From positions 38,907 to 102,906 of the forward strand of contig NZ_SNVW01000013.1 of assembly GCF_004361695.1 (NCBI RefSeq): a stretch of 64,000 bases of DNA. The letters run 5' to 3'. The notes under the pieces are model-generated. The model worked only from the letters and a program-made list of their open reading frames with translations. It had not been told where the DNA came from and searched no databases. The translations under genes were made by a program, and so were the position numbers. Positions within the stretch are counted from its first letter, which is position 1. Every line of letters starts with the position of its first letter. Of the stretch, positions 1 to 8,274 are shown one piece after another. Source of the DNA: Curtobacterium flaccumfaciens (GTDB lineage Bacteria; Actinomycetota; Actinomycetes; Actinomycetales; Microbacteriaceae).

Positions 1-1
1 C

Positions 2-148
2 GACCGACGCCGCAGCGACCTCGTCAAGGTCATCTGGACGGTCGTCATCATCGCGCTCCCCGGGATCGGGCTGCTGGGGTGGGCGGTGAACTGGCTGCTC
101 GGACGCGCCGCCGACCGCCTGAACCGCTCGGGTGGCCCCGCCGCCTAG
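2..148 (+). CDS. C-terminal end of a small membrane protein (partial)
   Basis: Only the last 48 codons are inside the window; the frame enters open at base 2 and stops at TAG 146-148. The visible part has one hydrophobic helix (VIWTVVIIALPGIGLLGWAV) followed by a short basic tail (LLGRAADRLNRSGGPAA), so it is probably an inner-membrane protein with a cytoplasmic C-terminus. The pattern of a Trp, a run of Ile/Val, then Pro-Gly-Ile-Gly resembles the PLDc_N (phospholipase D nuclease N-terminal) type of membrane segment found in many small actinobacterial proteins, but this is only a resemblance. The start and most of the protein are missing. Confidence 0.55.
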   Translation, partial: DRRRSDLVKVIWTVVIIALPGIGLLGWAVNWLLGRAADRLNRSGGPAA

Positions 149-200
149 TGCGAACACCCGGTCGCAGCACATCCGGAGCGGCGATCTCGTAGGATTCCGT

Positions 201-1667
201 GTGATCTCCGAGCACCCCGAGCCCAGCGGCATCCTCCCCGAGGACCTCGACGCAACCCTCCGGGTCCTCGAGCAGATGCAGTCGATCGACGAGTCGCACC
301 CGGACTTCGTCCGCGTCCGGCAGGCCACGGCGAAGATGTTCAAGGCCGTGAAGCGGGCCCACCGACTCGAGAAGCGAGCGGTCATCGCCGCCGCCGACCG
401 CCAGGTCATCGCCGCCACCGCCACCGGGGCAGCCGACCGGATCGACGACGAGACCCGCGGTGTCCCGATCAGCAGTTCGAGTGCGACGTCCACCGCCGGC
501 ACCCTGCTGAAGGCGCGGCCGTGCTACATGTGCAAGCAGCAGTACACGGTGGTCGATGCCTTCTACCACCAGCTGTGCCCCTCGTGCGCTGCGCTGAGCC
601 ACGCGAAGCGCGATGCCCGCACCGACCTGACGGGCAAGCGGGCCCTGCTCACAGGCGGGCGCGCGAAGATCGGCATGTACATCGCGCTCCGACTGCTGCG
701 GGACGGCGCGCACACCACCATCACCACGCGCTTCCCGCGCGACGCGGTGCGGCGGTTCGCGAGCCTGCCCGACTCCGCGGAGTGGATGTCCCGCCTCAAG
801 GTGGTGGGCATCGACCTGCGCGACCCGGCTCAGGTCATCGGCCTGGCGGACGACGTCGTCGCGTCCGGTCCGCTCGACATCCTGATCAACAACGCCACGC
901 AGACCGTTCGCCGGTCACCGGGGGCGTACCAGCCCCTCGTCGACGCCGAGCTCGCACCGCTGCCGGACGGACCGCTGCCGGAGCTGGTGACCTTCGGCCA
1001 CACGAACGACCGGCACCCGCTGGCGCTCGCACGATCCGTCACGGCGCACCCCATCCTGGCGGCCGCGGCTGCCCGGGCGGACGAACTCACCGAGCAGGCG
1101 ATGGCCCCGGGCTCGAGTTCGCTCGAACGCCTCGCGACGGGGACCGCGATCGATGCCGGCGGGCTCGTCCCCGATCTGCACGACGTGAACTCGTGGACGC
1201 AGCGCGTGGACGAGGTCGATCCCCTGGAGATGCTCGAGGTCCAGCTGGCCAACACGACCGCGCCGTTCGTCCTGATCTCCCGGCTCCGCCCCGCGATGGC
1301 CGCGAGCGGAGCCCGACGCACCTACGTGGTGAACGTCAGCGCAATGGAAGGAGTGTTCGGCCGCGCCTACAAGGGCCCTGGCCACCCGCACACGAACATG
1401 GCGAAGGCCGCGGTGAACATGCTCACCCGCACCAGCGCGCAGGAGATGTTCGACACCGACCGGATCATGATGACGAGCGTCGACACCGGCTGGATCACCG
1501 ACGAACGGCCGCACCCGACGAAGGTGCGACTCGCCGAGGAGGGCTTCCACGCCCCGCTCGACCTCGTCGACGGCGCCGCCCGCGTGTACGACCCGATCGT
1601 GCGGGGCGAAGCGGGCGAGGACCTGTTCGGCGTCTTCCTGAAGGACTACGCGCCCGGCACCTGGTGA
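201..1667 (+). CDS. atypical SDR oxidoreductase with N-terminal zinc ribbon
   Basis: A 488-aa protein. The GTG start at 201 is chosen because AGGA lies 7 nt upstream and the earlier in-frame ATG at 132 would overlap the previous gene. Residues 1-100 are a charged helical region. Two CxxC pairs (C108/C111 and C126/C129, CYMC and CPSC) make a probable zinc ribbon. From about residue 140 a Rossmann/SDR domain follows (LTGGRAKIG, then DILINNAT, VVNVSAMEG and SVDTGWITD). Oddities: the usual TGxxxGxG is TGGRAKIG, and the residue four before the conserved Lys is Thr (TNMAK) instead of the catalytic Tyr of YxxxK. A loop of about 90 residues is inserted after the NNAT motif. The family fold is clear; substrate and even catalytic activity are not. 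It stands alone, with 180 nt before the next operon. Confidence 0.75.
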   Translation: MISEHPEPSGILPEDLDATLRVLEQMQSIDESHPDFVRVRQATAKMFKAVKRAHRLEKRAVIAAADRQVIAATATGAADRIDDETRGVPISSSSATSTAGTLLKARPCYMCKQQYTVVDAFYHQLCPSCAALSHAKRDARTDLTGKRALLTGGRAKIGMYIALRLLRDGAHTTITTRFPRDAVRRFASLPDSAEWMSRLKVVGIDLRDPAQVIGLADDVVASGPLDILINNATQTVRRSPGAYQPLVDAELAPLPDGPLPELVTFGHTNDRHPLALARSVTAHPILAAAAARADELTEQAMAPGSSSLERLATGTAIDAGGLVPDLHDVNSWTQRVDEVDPLEMLEVQLANTTAPFVLISRLRPAMAASGARRTYVVNVSAMEGVFGRAYKGPGHPHTNMAKAAVNMLTRTSAQEMFDTDRIMMTSVDTGWITDERPHPTKVRLAEEGFHAPLDLVDGAARVYDPIVRGEAGEDLFGVFLKDYAPGTW

Positions 1668-1847
1668 CCACGCGACCCACCGTCCGGCGAAACCGTGCGC
1701 GGAGGGTCCGAGATCGGGCGCGACGCCCCGGAACGCGCACGATTCCGCCGGAGATGGGCAACATTCCGGCCGCCGCTTTTCCCTAGGCTCGACGCAAGCA
1801 CGATCCCGCCGCACCGCCGCGGCCGACCCGATGACGGGAGGTTCGAC

Positions 1848-3365
1848 ATGTCGCAGTTCGTCCAGGGGTTCACACAGGACGCCATCGTCGGAGAACCCGA
1901 GGTCGTCGAGGACCGCCTGCCCGTCCGCACGGTCGCCACCCACCCGGCGTGGCTGCGACTGAAGGCCGCCGTCGTGTCGTTCCGTGCGCTGCAGACGGCC
2001 GACGGCTCGGTACCCGACCCGTCCGATCACGGGGCGGCTTCCGAGGACCTGGCCACGATCCTCCAGGCCGTCGCCGAACTGGCACCGTTCTTCCCGCACG
2101 ATGCGGCGTACCTGGCTGCCCTGCAGCGCGACTTCGCGCGGTGGGGAGCAGACGGGTTCGGCGTCCCCGACTTCCTCGACTCCCTGAACGCGTTCCAGCC
2201 CCAGCAGCATCGGGTCGACGGACTCGGCCACCTCGTCGTGTTCCCCATGTACACGCAGAACGGCAGTTCCTCGCGCCTCGTCGAGGCCCTGCTGGTCGAG
2301 GTGATCTGGCCGGAGTTCATCGCGGAGCTCGAGGCGGGCGACTACGGCAACGCGCTCTTCGTCGCGCTGCGGTTCGTCGACTTCACTCCCGGCTACGACA
2401 CGAACTCGGCGGTGCTGTTCCCCGAGACGGTCGCGATGCGGGAGATCCCGACCTTCACGTGGGGCGCGATCTTCCAGGACCGCGAGGCCGCCCGCTACCG
2501 CAGGGTCGTCCGCGCCGCCGCGGAGATCACCAAGTTGGAACTGCCGGCCGACGCGGCCGCGATGCTCGACGACCAGCAGCTCACCGAGCGGGTCTTCGTG
2601 ATGTGGGACATCATCCACGACCGCTCGCACATGCGCGGCGACCTGCCGTTCGACCCTTTCATGATCAAGCAGCGGATGCCGTTCTTCCTCTACTCGCTCG
2701 AGGAACTGCGGTGCGACCTGACCGCCTTCCGCGAATCGGTCCGGCTCGACCGTTCGCTCCGGGGACGCCCCGACGACGAGCTGTCCGACGCGGAGCGCGC
2801 GATCCGCGACCATGCACGCCTGGTGCAGTACGCGGTCGTCTTCGACCGCATCTTCCGGTTCGCGATCACCGGCACCCGGGTCCGGAACTACGACGGGCTC
2901 GGCGGGCAGCTGCTGTTCGCGTGGATGCACCAGCACCACGTCCTGCACTGGACGGACACGCAGCTCACCATCGACTGGGACGAGGTCCCCGACGTCATCA
3001 TCGCCCTGAGCGACGAGATCAACGAGCTGTACCGGCGGTCGATCGACCGGCCGAAGGCAGCGCACTGGCTCGCCGCGTACGAGATGCTGACCCGCACGCT
3101 CACGCCGCACCCCGCCTCGGCCTGGGCGCGTGGGCTCCCCGACGAGACGCTCGCCGGGTTGCCGAAGGGCTACACGGACGCGGTGCTCGACGACGAGTTC
3201 CCGCTGTCGATGTTCTACGAGGCGCTCAACAAGAAGATGGCGGCGGTCATCGCGTCGACGGCCGGGATCACGGGGGCGTCGTCTGCCGCGTCCGCTTCTG
3301 CCGCTCCTGGTTCCGCCGTTTCTGCTTCCGCGGCTTCTGCTGTCGTCGCGGGGTCGGCCGCGTGA
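1848..3365 (+). CDS. DUF6421 family protein
   Basis: A 505-aa soluble protein that I match, from memory, to DUF6421, an actinobacterial family of unknown function. The start is ATG 1848 with GGGAGG just upstream. There is no signal peptide and no membrane segment. Conserved-looking stretches include HPAWLRLKAAV near the N-terminus, YTQNGSSSRLVEAL and the His/Asp-rich WDIIHDRSHMRGDLPFDPF, followed by FAWMHQHHVLHWT; the His/Asp clusters suggest metal binding, but that is inference. The last 30 residues are an Ala/Ser low-complexity tail. Its stop overlaps the next gene's GTG (GTGA), and the third gene is an aldolase-like PLP enzyme, so the three are almost certainly one translationally coupled operon with a shared metabolic role. 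Confidence 0.75.
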   Translation: MSQFVQGFTQDAIVGEPEVVEDRLPVRTVATHPAWLRLKAAVVSFRALQTADGSVPDPSDHGAASEDLATILQAVAELAPFFPHDAAYLAALQRDFARWGADGFGVPDFLDSLNAFQPQQHRVDGLGHLVVFPMYTQNGSSSRLVEALLVEVIWPEFIAELEAGDYGNALFVALRFVDFTPGYDTNSAVLFPETVAMREIPTFTWGAIFQDREAARYRRVVRAAAEITKLELPADAAAMLDDQQLTERVFVMWDIIHDRSHMRGDLPFDPFMIKQRMPFFLYSLEELRCDLTAFRESVRLDRSLRGRPDDELSDAERAIRDHARLVQYAVVFDRIFRFAITGTRVRNYDGLGGQLLFAWMHQHHVLHWTDTQLTIDWDEVPDVIIALSDEINELYRRSIDRPKAAHWLAAYEMLTRTLTPHPASAWARGLPDETLAGLPKGYTDAVLDDEFPLSMFYEALNKKMAAVIASTAGITGASSAASASAAPGSAVSASAASAVVAGSAA

Positions 3366-4033
3366 GCGGCGGTTCGCTGGCCGGCCGCCTGGTGCTGATC
3401 GCGGGAGCGACCAGCGCGAGCGGCGCGGCGGTCGCGCGGGCACTCACCGCCGCCGGTGCGGCCGTCGTCGCGGTCGGCACCAGACCCGACGCCCTGGAGG
3501 CACTCCGCGCCTCCGTCCCGGGTGTCACCACCCACACGTGCGACCTCTCGGACCTCGGTGCGGTCACCGCACTGGCCTCCGCCGTCCACGACTCCTCCGG
3601 ACGCATCGACGGTCTGGTCCACCTCGTCGGGGGCTGGCGCGGTGGCGGTGGCCTGGCCGGCCAGTCGGACGAGGACTGGGACTTCTTCGACCGGGCGTTC
3701 CGCACCCTGCGGAACACGACCCGCGTGTTCTACGACGACCTCGTGGCGTCCTCGGCCGGGCGTCTCGCGTTCGTCTCCTCCACCGCGGTCGACTCCCCCA
3801 CCGCCGGCGCCGCGAACTACGCCGCCGCCAAGGCCGCGTCCGACGCCTGGGTCCGTGCCGTCGCGCAGGGCTTCCGGAAGGACGCGCCGGGTTCAGCCGC
3901 AGCCACCCTGTTCGTCGTGAACGCGTTGTCCGGGCTCGAGGACCGACTGGGCCACGAGGTCGTCGACCTCTGGTCCGCCCCGACCGCCGACGTGAACGGC
4001 GCCCGTCTCCCGCTTGCCCCCTCCCTAGGATGA
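3362..4033 (+). CDS. SDR family oxidoreductase
   Basis: A 223-aa Rossmann-fold protein of the short-chain dehydrogenase/reductase family. The start GTG at 3362 overlaps the preceding stop by four bases (GTGA). The nucleotide-binding turn reads IAGATSASGAAVARAL, a variant of TGxxxGIG. FVSSTAV supplies the catalytic Ser region, and NYAAAKAA gives the YxxxK motif with Tyr and Lys both present, so unlike the SDR at 201-1667 this one looks catalytically complete. It is short for the family (usual about 250 aa) and ends soon after the helix following the Lys. Its stop TGA at 4031 is only 4 nt before the aldolase start, consistent with a coupled three-gene operon with DUF6421. The substrate is unknown. 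Confidence 0.8.
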   Translation: MSGGSLAGRLVLIAGATSASGAAVARALTAAGAAVVAVGTRPDALEALRASVPGVTTHTCDLSDLGAVTALASAVHDSSGRIDGLVHLVGGWRGGGGLAGQSDEDWDFFDRAFRTLRNTTRVFYDDLVASSAGRLAFVSSTAVDSPTAGAANYAAAKAASDAWVRAVAQGFRKDAPGSAAATLFVVNALSGLEDRLGHEVVDLWSAPTADVNGARLPLAPSLG

Positions 4034-4037
4034 ATCA

Positions 4038-5111
4038 GTGACCCTTCGACTCCACGACCTGGACCTGCGGGGCTTCGCCTCCGACAACTACGCCGGCATC
4101 CACCCCGAGATCCTCGACGCGATCGCCGCGGCCAACGCCGGTCACCAGATCGCGTACGGCGAGGACGTCTACACGGCTCGGCTGCAGGAGGTCGTCACCT
4201 CGCACTTCGGGCCGCAGGCCCAGGCGTTCCCGGTGTTCAACGGCACCGGCGCGAACGTCGTCGGGCTGCAGTCGATGCTCCCGCGGTGGGGTGCCGTCGT
4301 GTGCACGTCGACCGCGCACATCCACACCGACGAAGCCGGAGCGCCCGAGCGCGTCGGCGGCATCAAGCTCCTCACCGTCGACGCCCCCGACGGCAAGCTC
4401 ACCCCCGACCTGATCGATCGCGAGGCCTGGGGCTGGGGCGACGAGCACCGCGCGCAGCCGCTCGTGGTGTCGATCACCCAGACCACCGAACTCGGCACCG
4501 CGTACACGGTGGACGAGGTCCGGGCGATCGCCGACCACATCCACCCGCTCGGCATGAAGCTGCACATGGACGGTGCACGCATCTCCAACGCCGCGGCCAC
4601 CCTCGGGGTCCCGCTGCGCTCGTTCACGACCGACGCCGGCGTCGACGTGCTGAGCTTCGGCGGGACGAAGAACGGCATGCTCTACGGCGAAGCGATCGTC
4701 GTGCTCGACCCCTCGGCGTCCGAGGGGCTGCACTACCTCCGCAAGATGAACATGCAGCTCTCGTCGAAGATGCGGTTCGTGTCGGCGCAGCTCATCGCCC
4801 TGCTCACCGACGACCTCTACCTCCGCTCCGCTTCGCACGCCAACGCCATGGCGCAGCGCCTCCGCGGTGCGCTCGAGGCGGGCATCGCCGACGGCACCAT
4901 CCGCGGTGTCGGCTTCAGCCAGGAGACCCAGGCGAACGGGGTGTTCGCGACGCTGCCCGCCGGTGTGGCCGAGCGGCTGCGCAAGCACTTCCGGTTCTAC
5001 GACTGGGATGCGAGCCGGAACGAGGTGCGGTGGATGTGCTCCTTCGACACGACGGAGCAGGACATCGACGACTTCGTGGGGGCGTTGCGGGCGGAGCTCG
5101 ACGCCGCCTGA
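4038..5111 (+). CDS. low-specificity L-threonine aldolase-like PLP enzyme
   Basis: A 357-aa fold-type I PLP enzyme of the beta-eliminating lyase/threonine aldolase family, which cleaves L-threonine or L-allo-threonine to glycine and acetaldehyde. It starts at GTG 4038, with AGGA of the upstream gene end as a Shine-Dalgarno. Recognisable segments are FASDNYAGIHPEILDAI near the N-terminus, YGEDVYTARL, FNGTGANV, LHMDGARISNAA (Asp that holds the PLP ring nitrogen) and SFGGTKNGM, whose Lys should form the Schiff base. Length is normal for the family. It is the last gene of the DUF6421-SDR operon and meets the convergent GH42 gene across about 100 nt that contain a hairpin. Actual amino-acid specificity cannot be read from the sequence. 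Confidence 0.9.
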   Translation: MTLRLHDLDLRGFASDNYAGIHPEILDAIAAANAGHQIAYGEDVYTARLQEVVTSHFGPQAQAFPVFNGTGANVVGLQSMLPRWGAVVCTSTAHIHTDEAGAPERVGGIKLLTVDAPDGKLTPDLIDREAWGWGDEHRAQPLVVSITQTTELGTAYTVDEVRAIADHIHPLGMKLHMDGARISNAAATLGVPLRSFTTDAGVDVLSFGGTKNGMLYGEAIVVLDPSASEGLHYLRKMNMQLSSKMRFVSAQLIALLTDDLYLRSASHANAMAQRLRGALEAGIADGTIRGVGFSQETQANGVFATLPAGVAERLRKHFRFYDWDASRNEVRWMCSFDTTEQDIDDFVGALRAELDAA

Positions 5112-5156
5112 TCGAGGCGTCGGCAGGACCTCGATCTGAGCAGTGAGGACGCGAGC

Positions 5157-5176
5157 CGCGGTGCTCGTCCACCGCG
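5157..5176. terminator. hairpin between convergent genes
   Basis: CGCGGTG (5157-5163) and CACCGCG (5170-5176) pair perfectly around a 6-nt loop. It sits between the stop of the aldolase (5111, plus strand) and the stop of the GH42 gene (5216, minus strand), the position expected for a bidirectional terminator. There is no T-tract on either side, so intrinsic termination is plausible but not strong. Confidence 0.45.
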
Positions 5177-5215
5177 ACTCACGGCCTCAGCGCTCATAGC
5201 CCGTCGCCGACGACG

Positions 5216-7315
5216 TCAGCGCACGGCCACCACCCGCACGTCCCACGCCCCGAGCGACAGCTCGGACCCGGCGGCGAGCGTCGTGCCGTCGAGGACGTCC
5301 TCCGCCGCGACCGGCAGCTGGAAGGTGCTCGACGCCCACGACCAGTTGTGCACGACGTACACGGTCTCCCCACGTCCGTTGACCGCGCTCTGCACCGACT
5401 GGGTGTCGACCTGCGGACGCCAGCCCGGCGCTCCGCTCGCCCGCGAAGCCGCCCAGTCGACGACCGCTGCGGCGAGCGCCGGGTCCGGCACCGTGCCGAC
5501 GTAGGTCACCCGCCCCGCTCCGTGCGCGTGGGTGGTGACCGCGGCGAAGCGACCGTGGTGCGGGTGGTCGTACCCGACGAGCACGTCGGCGTCGTCGACG
5601 AGCAGACCGTCGGCCCACCGGGTGGCCGTCGCCCCGGCCGGCACGGTGAACCCGTGGTCCGCGGCGGCGGGTCCGGCCGACACGGGGACGCGGCGGGCGA
5701 GGTTGCTGAACTCGTCGTAGTGCACGCCGGCGGCGACGTCGAGGAACGCCGGCTTCCGCTCGAGTCGGGCGCGCGCTTCCTCGTCCTCGTAGCCGGTGCG
5801 GATGCCGACGACCAGGTGGCCGCCGGCTTCGGCGTAGGCGGCGAGCCACTGCAGCTGGGCGTCGGTTGCGATGGTGAACGCCGCGGCGACGAGCACCGGC
5901 CGTTCGGCGGCGACGGACGCCGGGTCGCGGTCGAACACCTGCGAGGGGTGCACGGTGTTCGCCTGCAGTCCGGCGTCGAACACGCCGCGGGCGAAGGCGT
6001 CGTAGACGGTCTGCCACGATCGCCGGTCGGGCTCCATGCCGTCCCCGAGTGCCGGGTGCTCGTTGAGTGCCCACTTGGACTCGTTCGAGAACAGCAGGGC
6101 GACGTCGGCGTGCGGGCGGAGTCCGGCGACCCGGTCCCCCGCGTGGGCGAACTCGGCGCCGATGCGGGCGATCTCCTCGTAGGTGCGGCCGGGCTGCTGC
6201 GAGTGCGGCAGCACCCCGCCCCAGTACGTCTCGACGCCGTAGTGCAGCGTGTGCCAGTGCCAGTACTCGATCATCGAGGCCCCACGGGACACGAGCGCCC
6301 AGGCCGCCTGGCGCCACTGCCCCTCGTAGGCGGGTTCGTTCATCCACGAGAACCCGATCGCCTGCGCGTTCGTCTCGGTGACCAGGAACGGCGCCTGCTT
6401 CGAGCCGTACATGCGGTCACCCGAGGCGACGATCGACCAGGCGCCGGACGAGGTCCAGAACTGGGCGGGTTCCTCGGCGCTGGGCAGCTCGAGGGCGTCC
6501 TGCATCCGGTAGTACGGGTTGCCGGCGGTGACGTCGAGCGCCCGGGTGAGCACCTCGTCCTCGACGGTCGGCCGCTCGTAGGCGATGCAGGTCGTGACGA
6601 ACTGGTCGTCGCGCGAGTACTCCCGCACGACCGATGCCTGCCACGCGATGAAGTCCGTCGTGATCGAGGCCTGGAACCGCCGCCACGCCAGGTCGTACTG
6701 CGGCTGCGCGTTGCCGTCCGGGGTCCACAGGTCCGCCCACGTGGACAGGCGGTGCGACCAGTAGGTGAGGCCCCACTCCTCGTTGAGCCGTTCGACGCTG
6801 CCGTAGGTGTGTCGCAGGTGGTCGACGAACCGCTGGAACACCTCGGGATTCGCGATGAGCTCGTTGCCCGGCTCGTTGTCGACCTGGTAGCCGATCACGG
6901 CGGGGTGGTCGGCGTAGCGGGCGACGATCTTCCGGATGACCCGCTCGGCGTGGAAGAGGAACGCCGGGTGGGCGTAGTCGATCTCCTGCCGAGCACCCCA
7001 CCCCATCGCCTCACCGTCGGTCCGGCGTCGGACGTTGATCTCGGGCACGATGCGCGCGAGCCACATCGGGACGGCGTAGGTCGGGGTGCCGAGCACCACC
7101 CGGATGCCGTGCTCGTGGGCGGCGTCGAGCACCGGCGCGAGCCACTCGAGGTCGAAGCGGCCGTTCTCCGGCTCCCAGGTGCTCCAGACGGATTCGCCGA
7201 CGCGGATGACCGAGAACCCGGCCTGCTGCATGAGGCGCATGTCCTCGTCGAGCCGAGGAGTCGGCTGGTACTCGTGGTAGTAGGCGGCGCCGAAGAGGAC
7301 GCGGTCGTGCTGCAT
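5216..7315 (-). CDS. beta-galactosidase, GH42 family
   Basis: A 699-aa cytoplasmic glycoside hydrolase of family 42, which removes terminal beta-galactose from oligosaccharides. The start ATG at 7315 gives the typical beginning MQHDRVLFGAAYYHEYQP; an in-frame ATG at 7369, overlapping the permease stop (ATGA), would add 18 residues and cannot be excluded. The catalytic (beta/alpha)8 domain fills about residues 1-380, with acid/base Glu148 in YQVDNEPGNE and nucleophile Glu314 in LVTETNAQ. The trimerisation (glutamine-amidotransferase-like) domain follows and the C-terminal beta domain ends in DVRVVAVR. It is the last gene of an ABC sugar importer operon, so the imported galacto-oligosaccharide is probably hydrolysed inside the cell. 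No signal peptide is present. Confidence 0.93.
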   Translation of the reverse strand: MQHDRVLFGAAYYHEYQPTPRLDEDMRLMQQAGFSVIRVGESVWSTWEPENGRFDLEWLAPVLDAAHEHGIRVVLGTPTYAVPMWLARIVPEINVRRRTDGEAMGWGARQEIDYAHPAFLFHAERVIRKIVARYADHPAVIGYQVDNEPGNELIANPEVFQRFVDHLRHTYGSVERLNEEWGLTYWSHRLSTWADLWTPDGNAQPQYDLAWRRFQASITTDFIAWQASVVREYSRDDQFVTTCIAYERPTVEDEVLTRALDVTAGNPYYRMQDALELPSAEEPAQFWTSSGAWSIVASGDRMYGSKQAPFLVTETNAQAIGFSWMNEPAYEGQWRQAAWALVSRGASMIEYWHWHTLHYGVETYWGGVLPHSQQPGRTYEEIARIGAEFAHAGDRVAGLRPHADVALLFSNESKWALNEHPALGDGMEPDRRSWQTVYDAFARGVFDAGLQANTVHPSQVFDRDPASVAAERPVLVAAAFTIATDAQLQWLAAYAEAGGHLVVGIRTGYEDEEARARLERKPAFLDVAAGVHYDEFSNLARRVPVSAGPAAADHGFTVPAGATATRWADGLLVDDADVLVGYDHPHHGRFAAVTTHAHGAGRVTYVGTVPDPALAAAVVDWAASRASGAPGWRPQVDTQSVQSAVNGRGETVYVVHNWSWASSTFQLPVAAEDVLDGTTLAAGSELSLGAWDVRVVAVR

Positions 7316-7365
7316 GGTGCGGGGTGCTCCGTTCGAGAAGGTGCGGTGGGAAGGAGGGGTACCGG

Positions 7366-8274
7366 TCATCCCTTGACCGCCCCTGCGGTCAGGCCGTCGA
7401 GCAGTTGCTTGCGGAGCAGCAGGAAGACGAGGATCGTCGGCACGCTGGCCAGCACCGCGCCGGCGAGCACGAGGTCGTACGACCGGTTCTCCGAGGCGAA
7501 GATGGCGTTGAGGCCGAGGGGCAGCGTGTACTGGCTCGAGTCGGACAGCAGGACCAACGGCCACTGGAACGAGTTGTAGCTCTGCAGGAAGCTCCACACG
7601 GCGAGGGCGCCGAGTGACGGCCGGAGCAGCGGGAGCACGACGCGGCGGAACGTGCCGAACTCCGAGTTGCCGTCGATGCGGGCCGCCTCGATGAGTTCGT
7701 CGGGGATCGCCTGCACGATGAACTGCTGCATCATGAAGATCCCGAACGCCGGTGCCACCCACGGCACGACGAGCGAGAACCACGGGTTCGTGAGTCCCGA
7801 CTTCACCACCAGGATGAAGAGCGGCACGAGGATCACCGCGAACGGCACCGACAGCGACGAGAACATCACCGCGAACAGGACCCGCTTGCCCCGGAACCGG
7901 AACTTCGCGAACCCGTACCCGGCCATCGCGCAGACGAACACCGACACGACCGTCGCGATCAGGGCGGTGCCGACGCTGATGCCGAACCAGGCCCAGAACG
8001 GCTGCGTGGCGAGGAGGTTCGTGTAGTTCTCCCCGGTCGCCGGGTTCGGGATGAGCGACGGCGGCGTCGCGAAGATGTCACCGCGGCGCTTGAACGACCC
8101 GGACAGTGCCCACAGCAGCGGGAACACGAAGACGAGCAGCAGGACCACGAGCGTGGCGTAGAGCAGGCCACGGCGGGCGATCCACCCGCCGGTGCGGGGC
8201 GGACCCGAGCGTGGTCTCCGGCCGGGAGCGGTCGTGACGGCCCGGGTGTCCAGGCGGTCGGTGGTGGCGGTCAT
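7366..8274 (-). CDS. carbohydrate ABC transporter permease (MalG type)
   Basis: A 302-aa inner-membrane permease of the CUT1 carbohydrate ABC family. About six hydrophobic helices can be seen, preceded by a basic cytoplasmic N-terminus. The EAA loop that contacts the ATPase reads AIPDELIEAARIDGNSEFGT followed by LPLLRPSLGAL. Its ATG overlaps the stop of the upstream permease (ATGA at 8271-8274) and its own stop overlaps an in-frame ATG upstream of the GH42 gene. No ATP-binding gene is present in the locus, so the importer presumably uses a shared MsiK-like ATPase encoded elsewhere, as is usual for actinobacterial CUT1 systems. Confidence 0.92.
   Translation of the reverse strand: MTATTDRLDTRAVTTAPGRRPRSGPPRTGGWIARRGLLYATLVVLLLVFVFPLLWALSGSFKRRGDIFATPPSLIPNPATGENYTNLLATQPFWAWFGISVGTALIATVVSVFVCAMAGYGFAKFRFRGKRVLFAVMFSSLSVPFAVILVPLFILVVKSGLTNPWFSLVVPWVAPAFGIFMMQQFIVQAIPDELIEAARIDGNSEFGTFRRVVLPLLRPSLGALAVWSFLQSYNSFQWPLVLLSDSSQYTLPLGLNAIFASENRSYDLVLAGAVLASVPTILVFLLLRKQLLDGLTAGAVKG

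Noticed and set aside
915..3443. Very long minus-strand open frame (842 codons) across the SDR and DUF6421 genes
   Set aside because: Composition is Arg/Gly/Asp-rich without any recognisable fold; it is the antisense shadow of the plus-strand genes, which have real motifs and ribosome sites.
5348..7579. Plus-strand 743-codon open frame opposite the GH42 gene
   Set aside because: Shadow of the GH42 gene, whose catalytic residues and operon position are clear. Similar antisense frames opposite nrdE, the helicase and the GH3 gene were rejected for the same reason.
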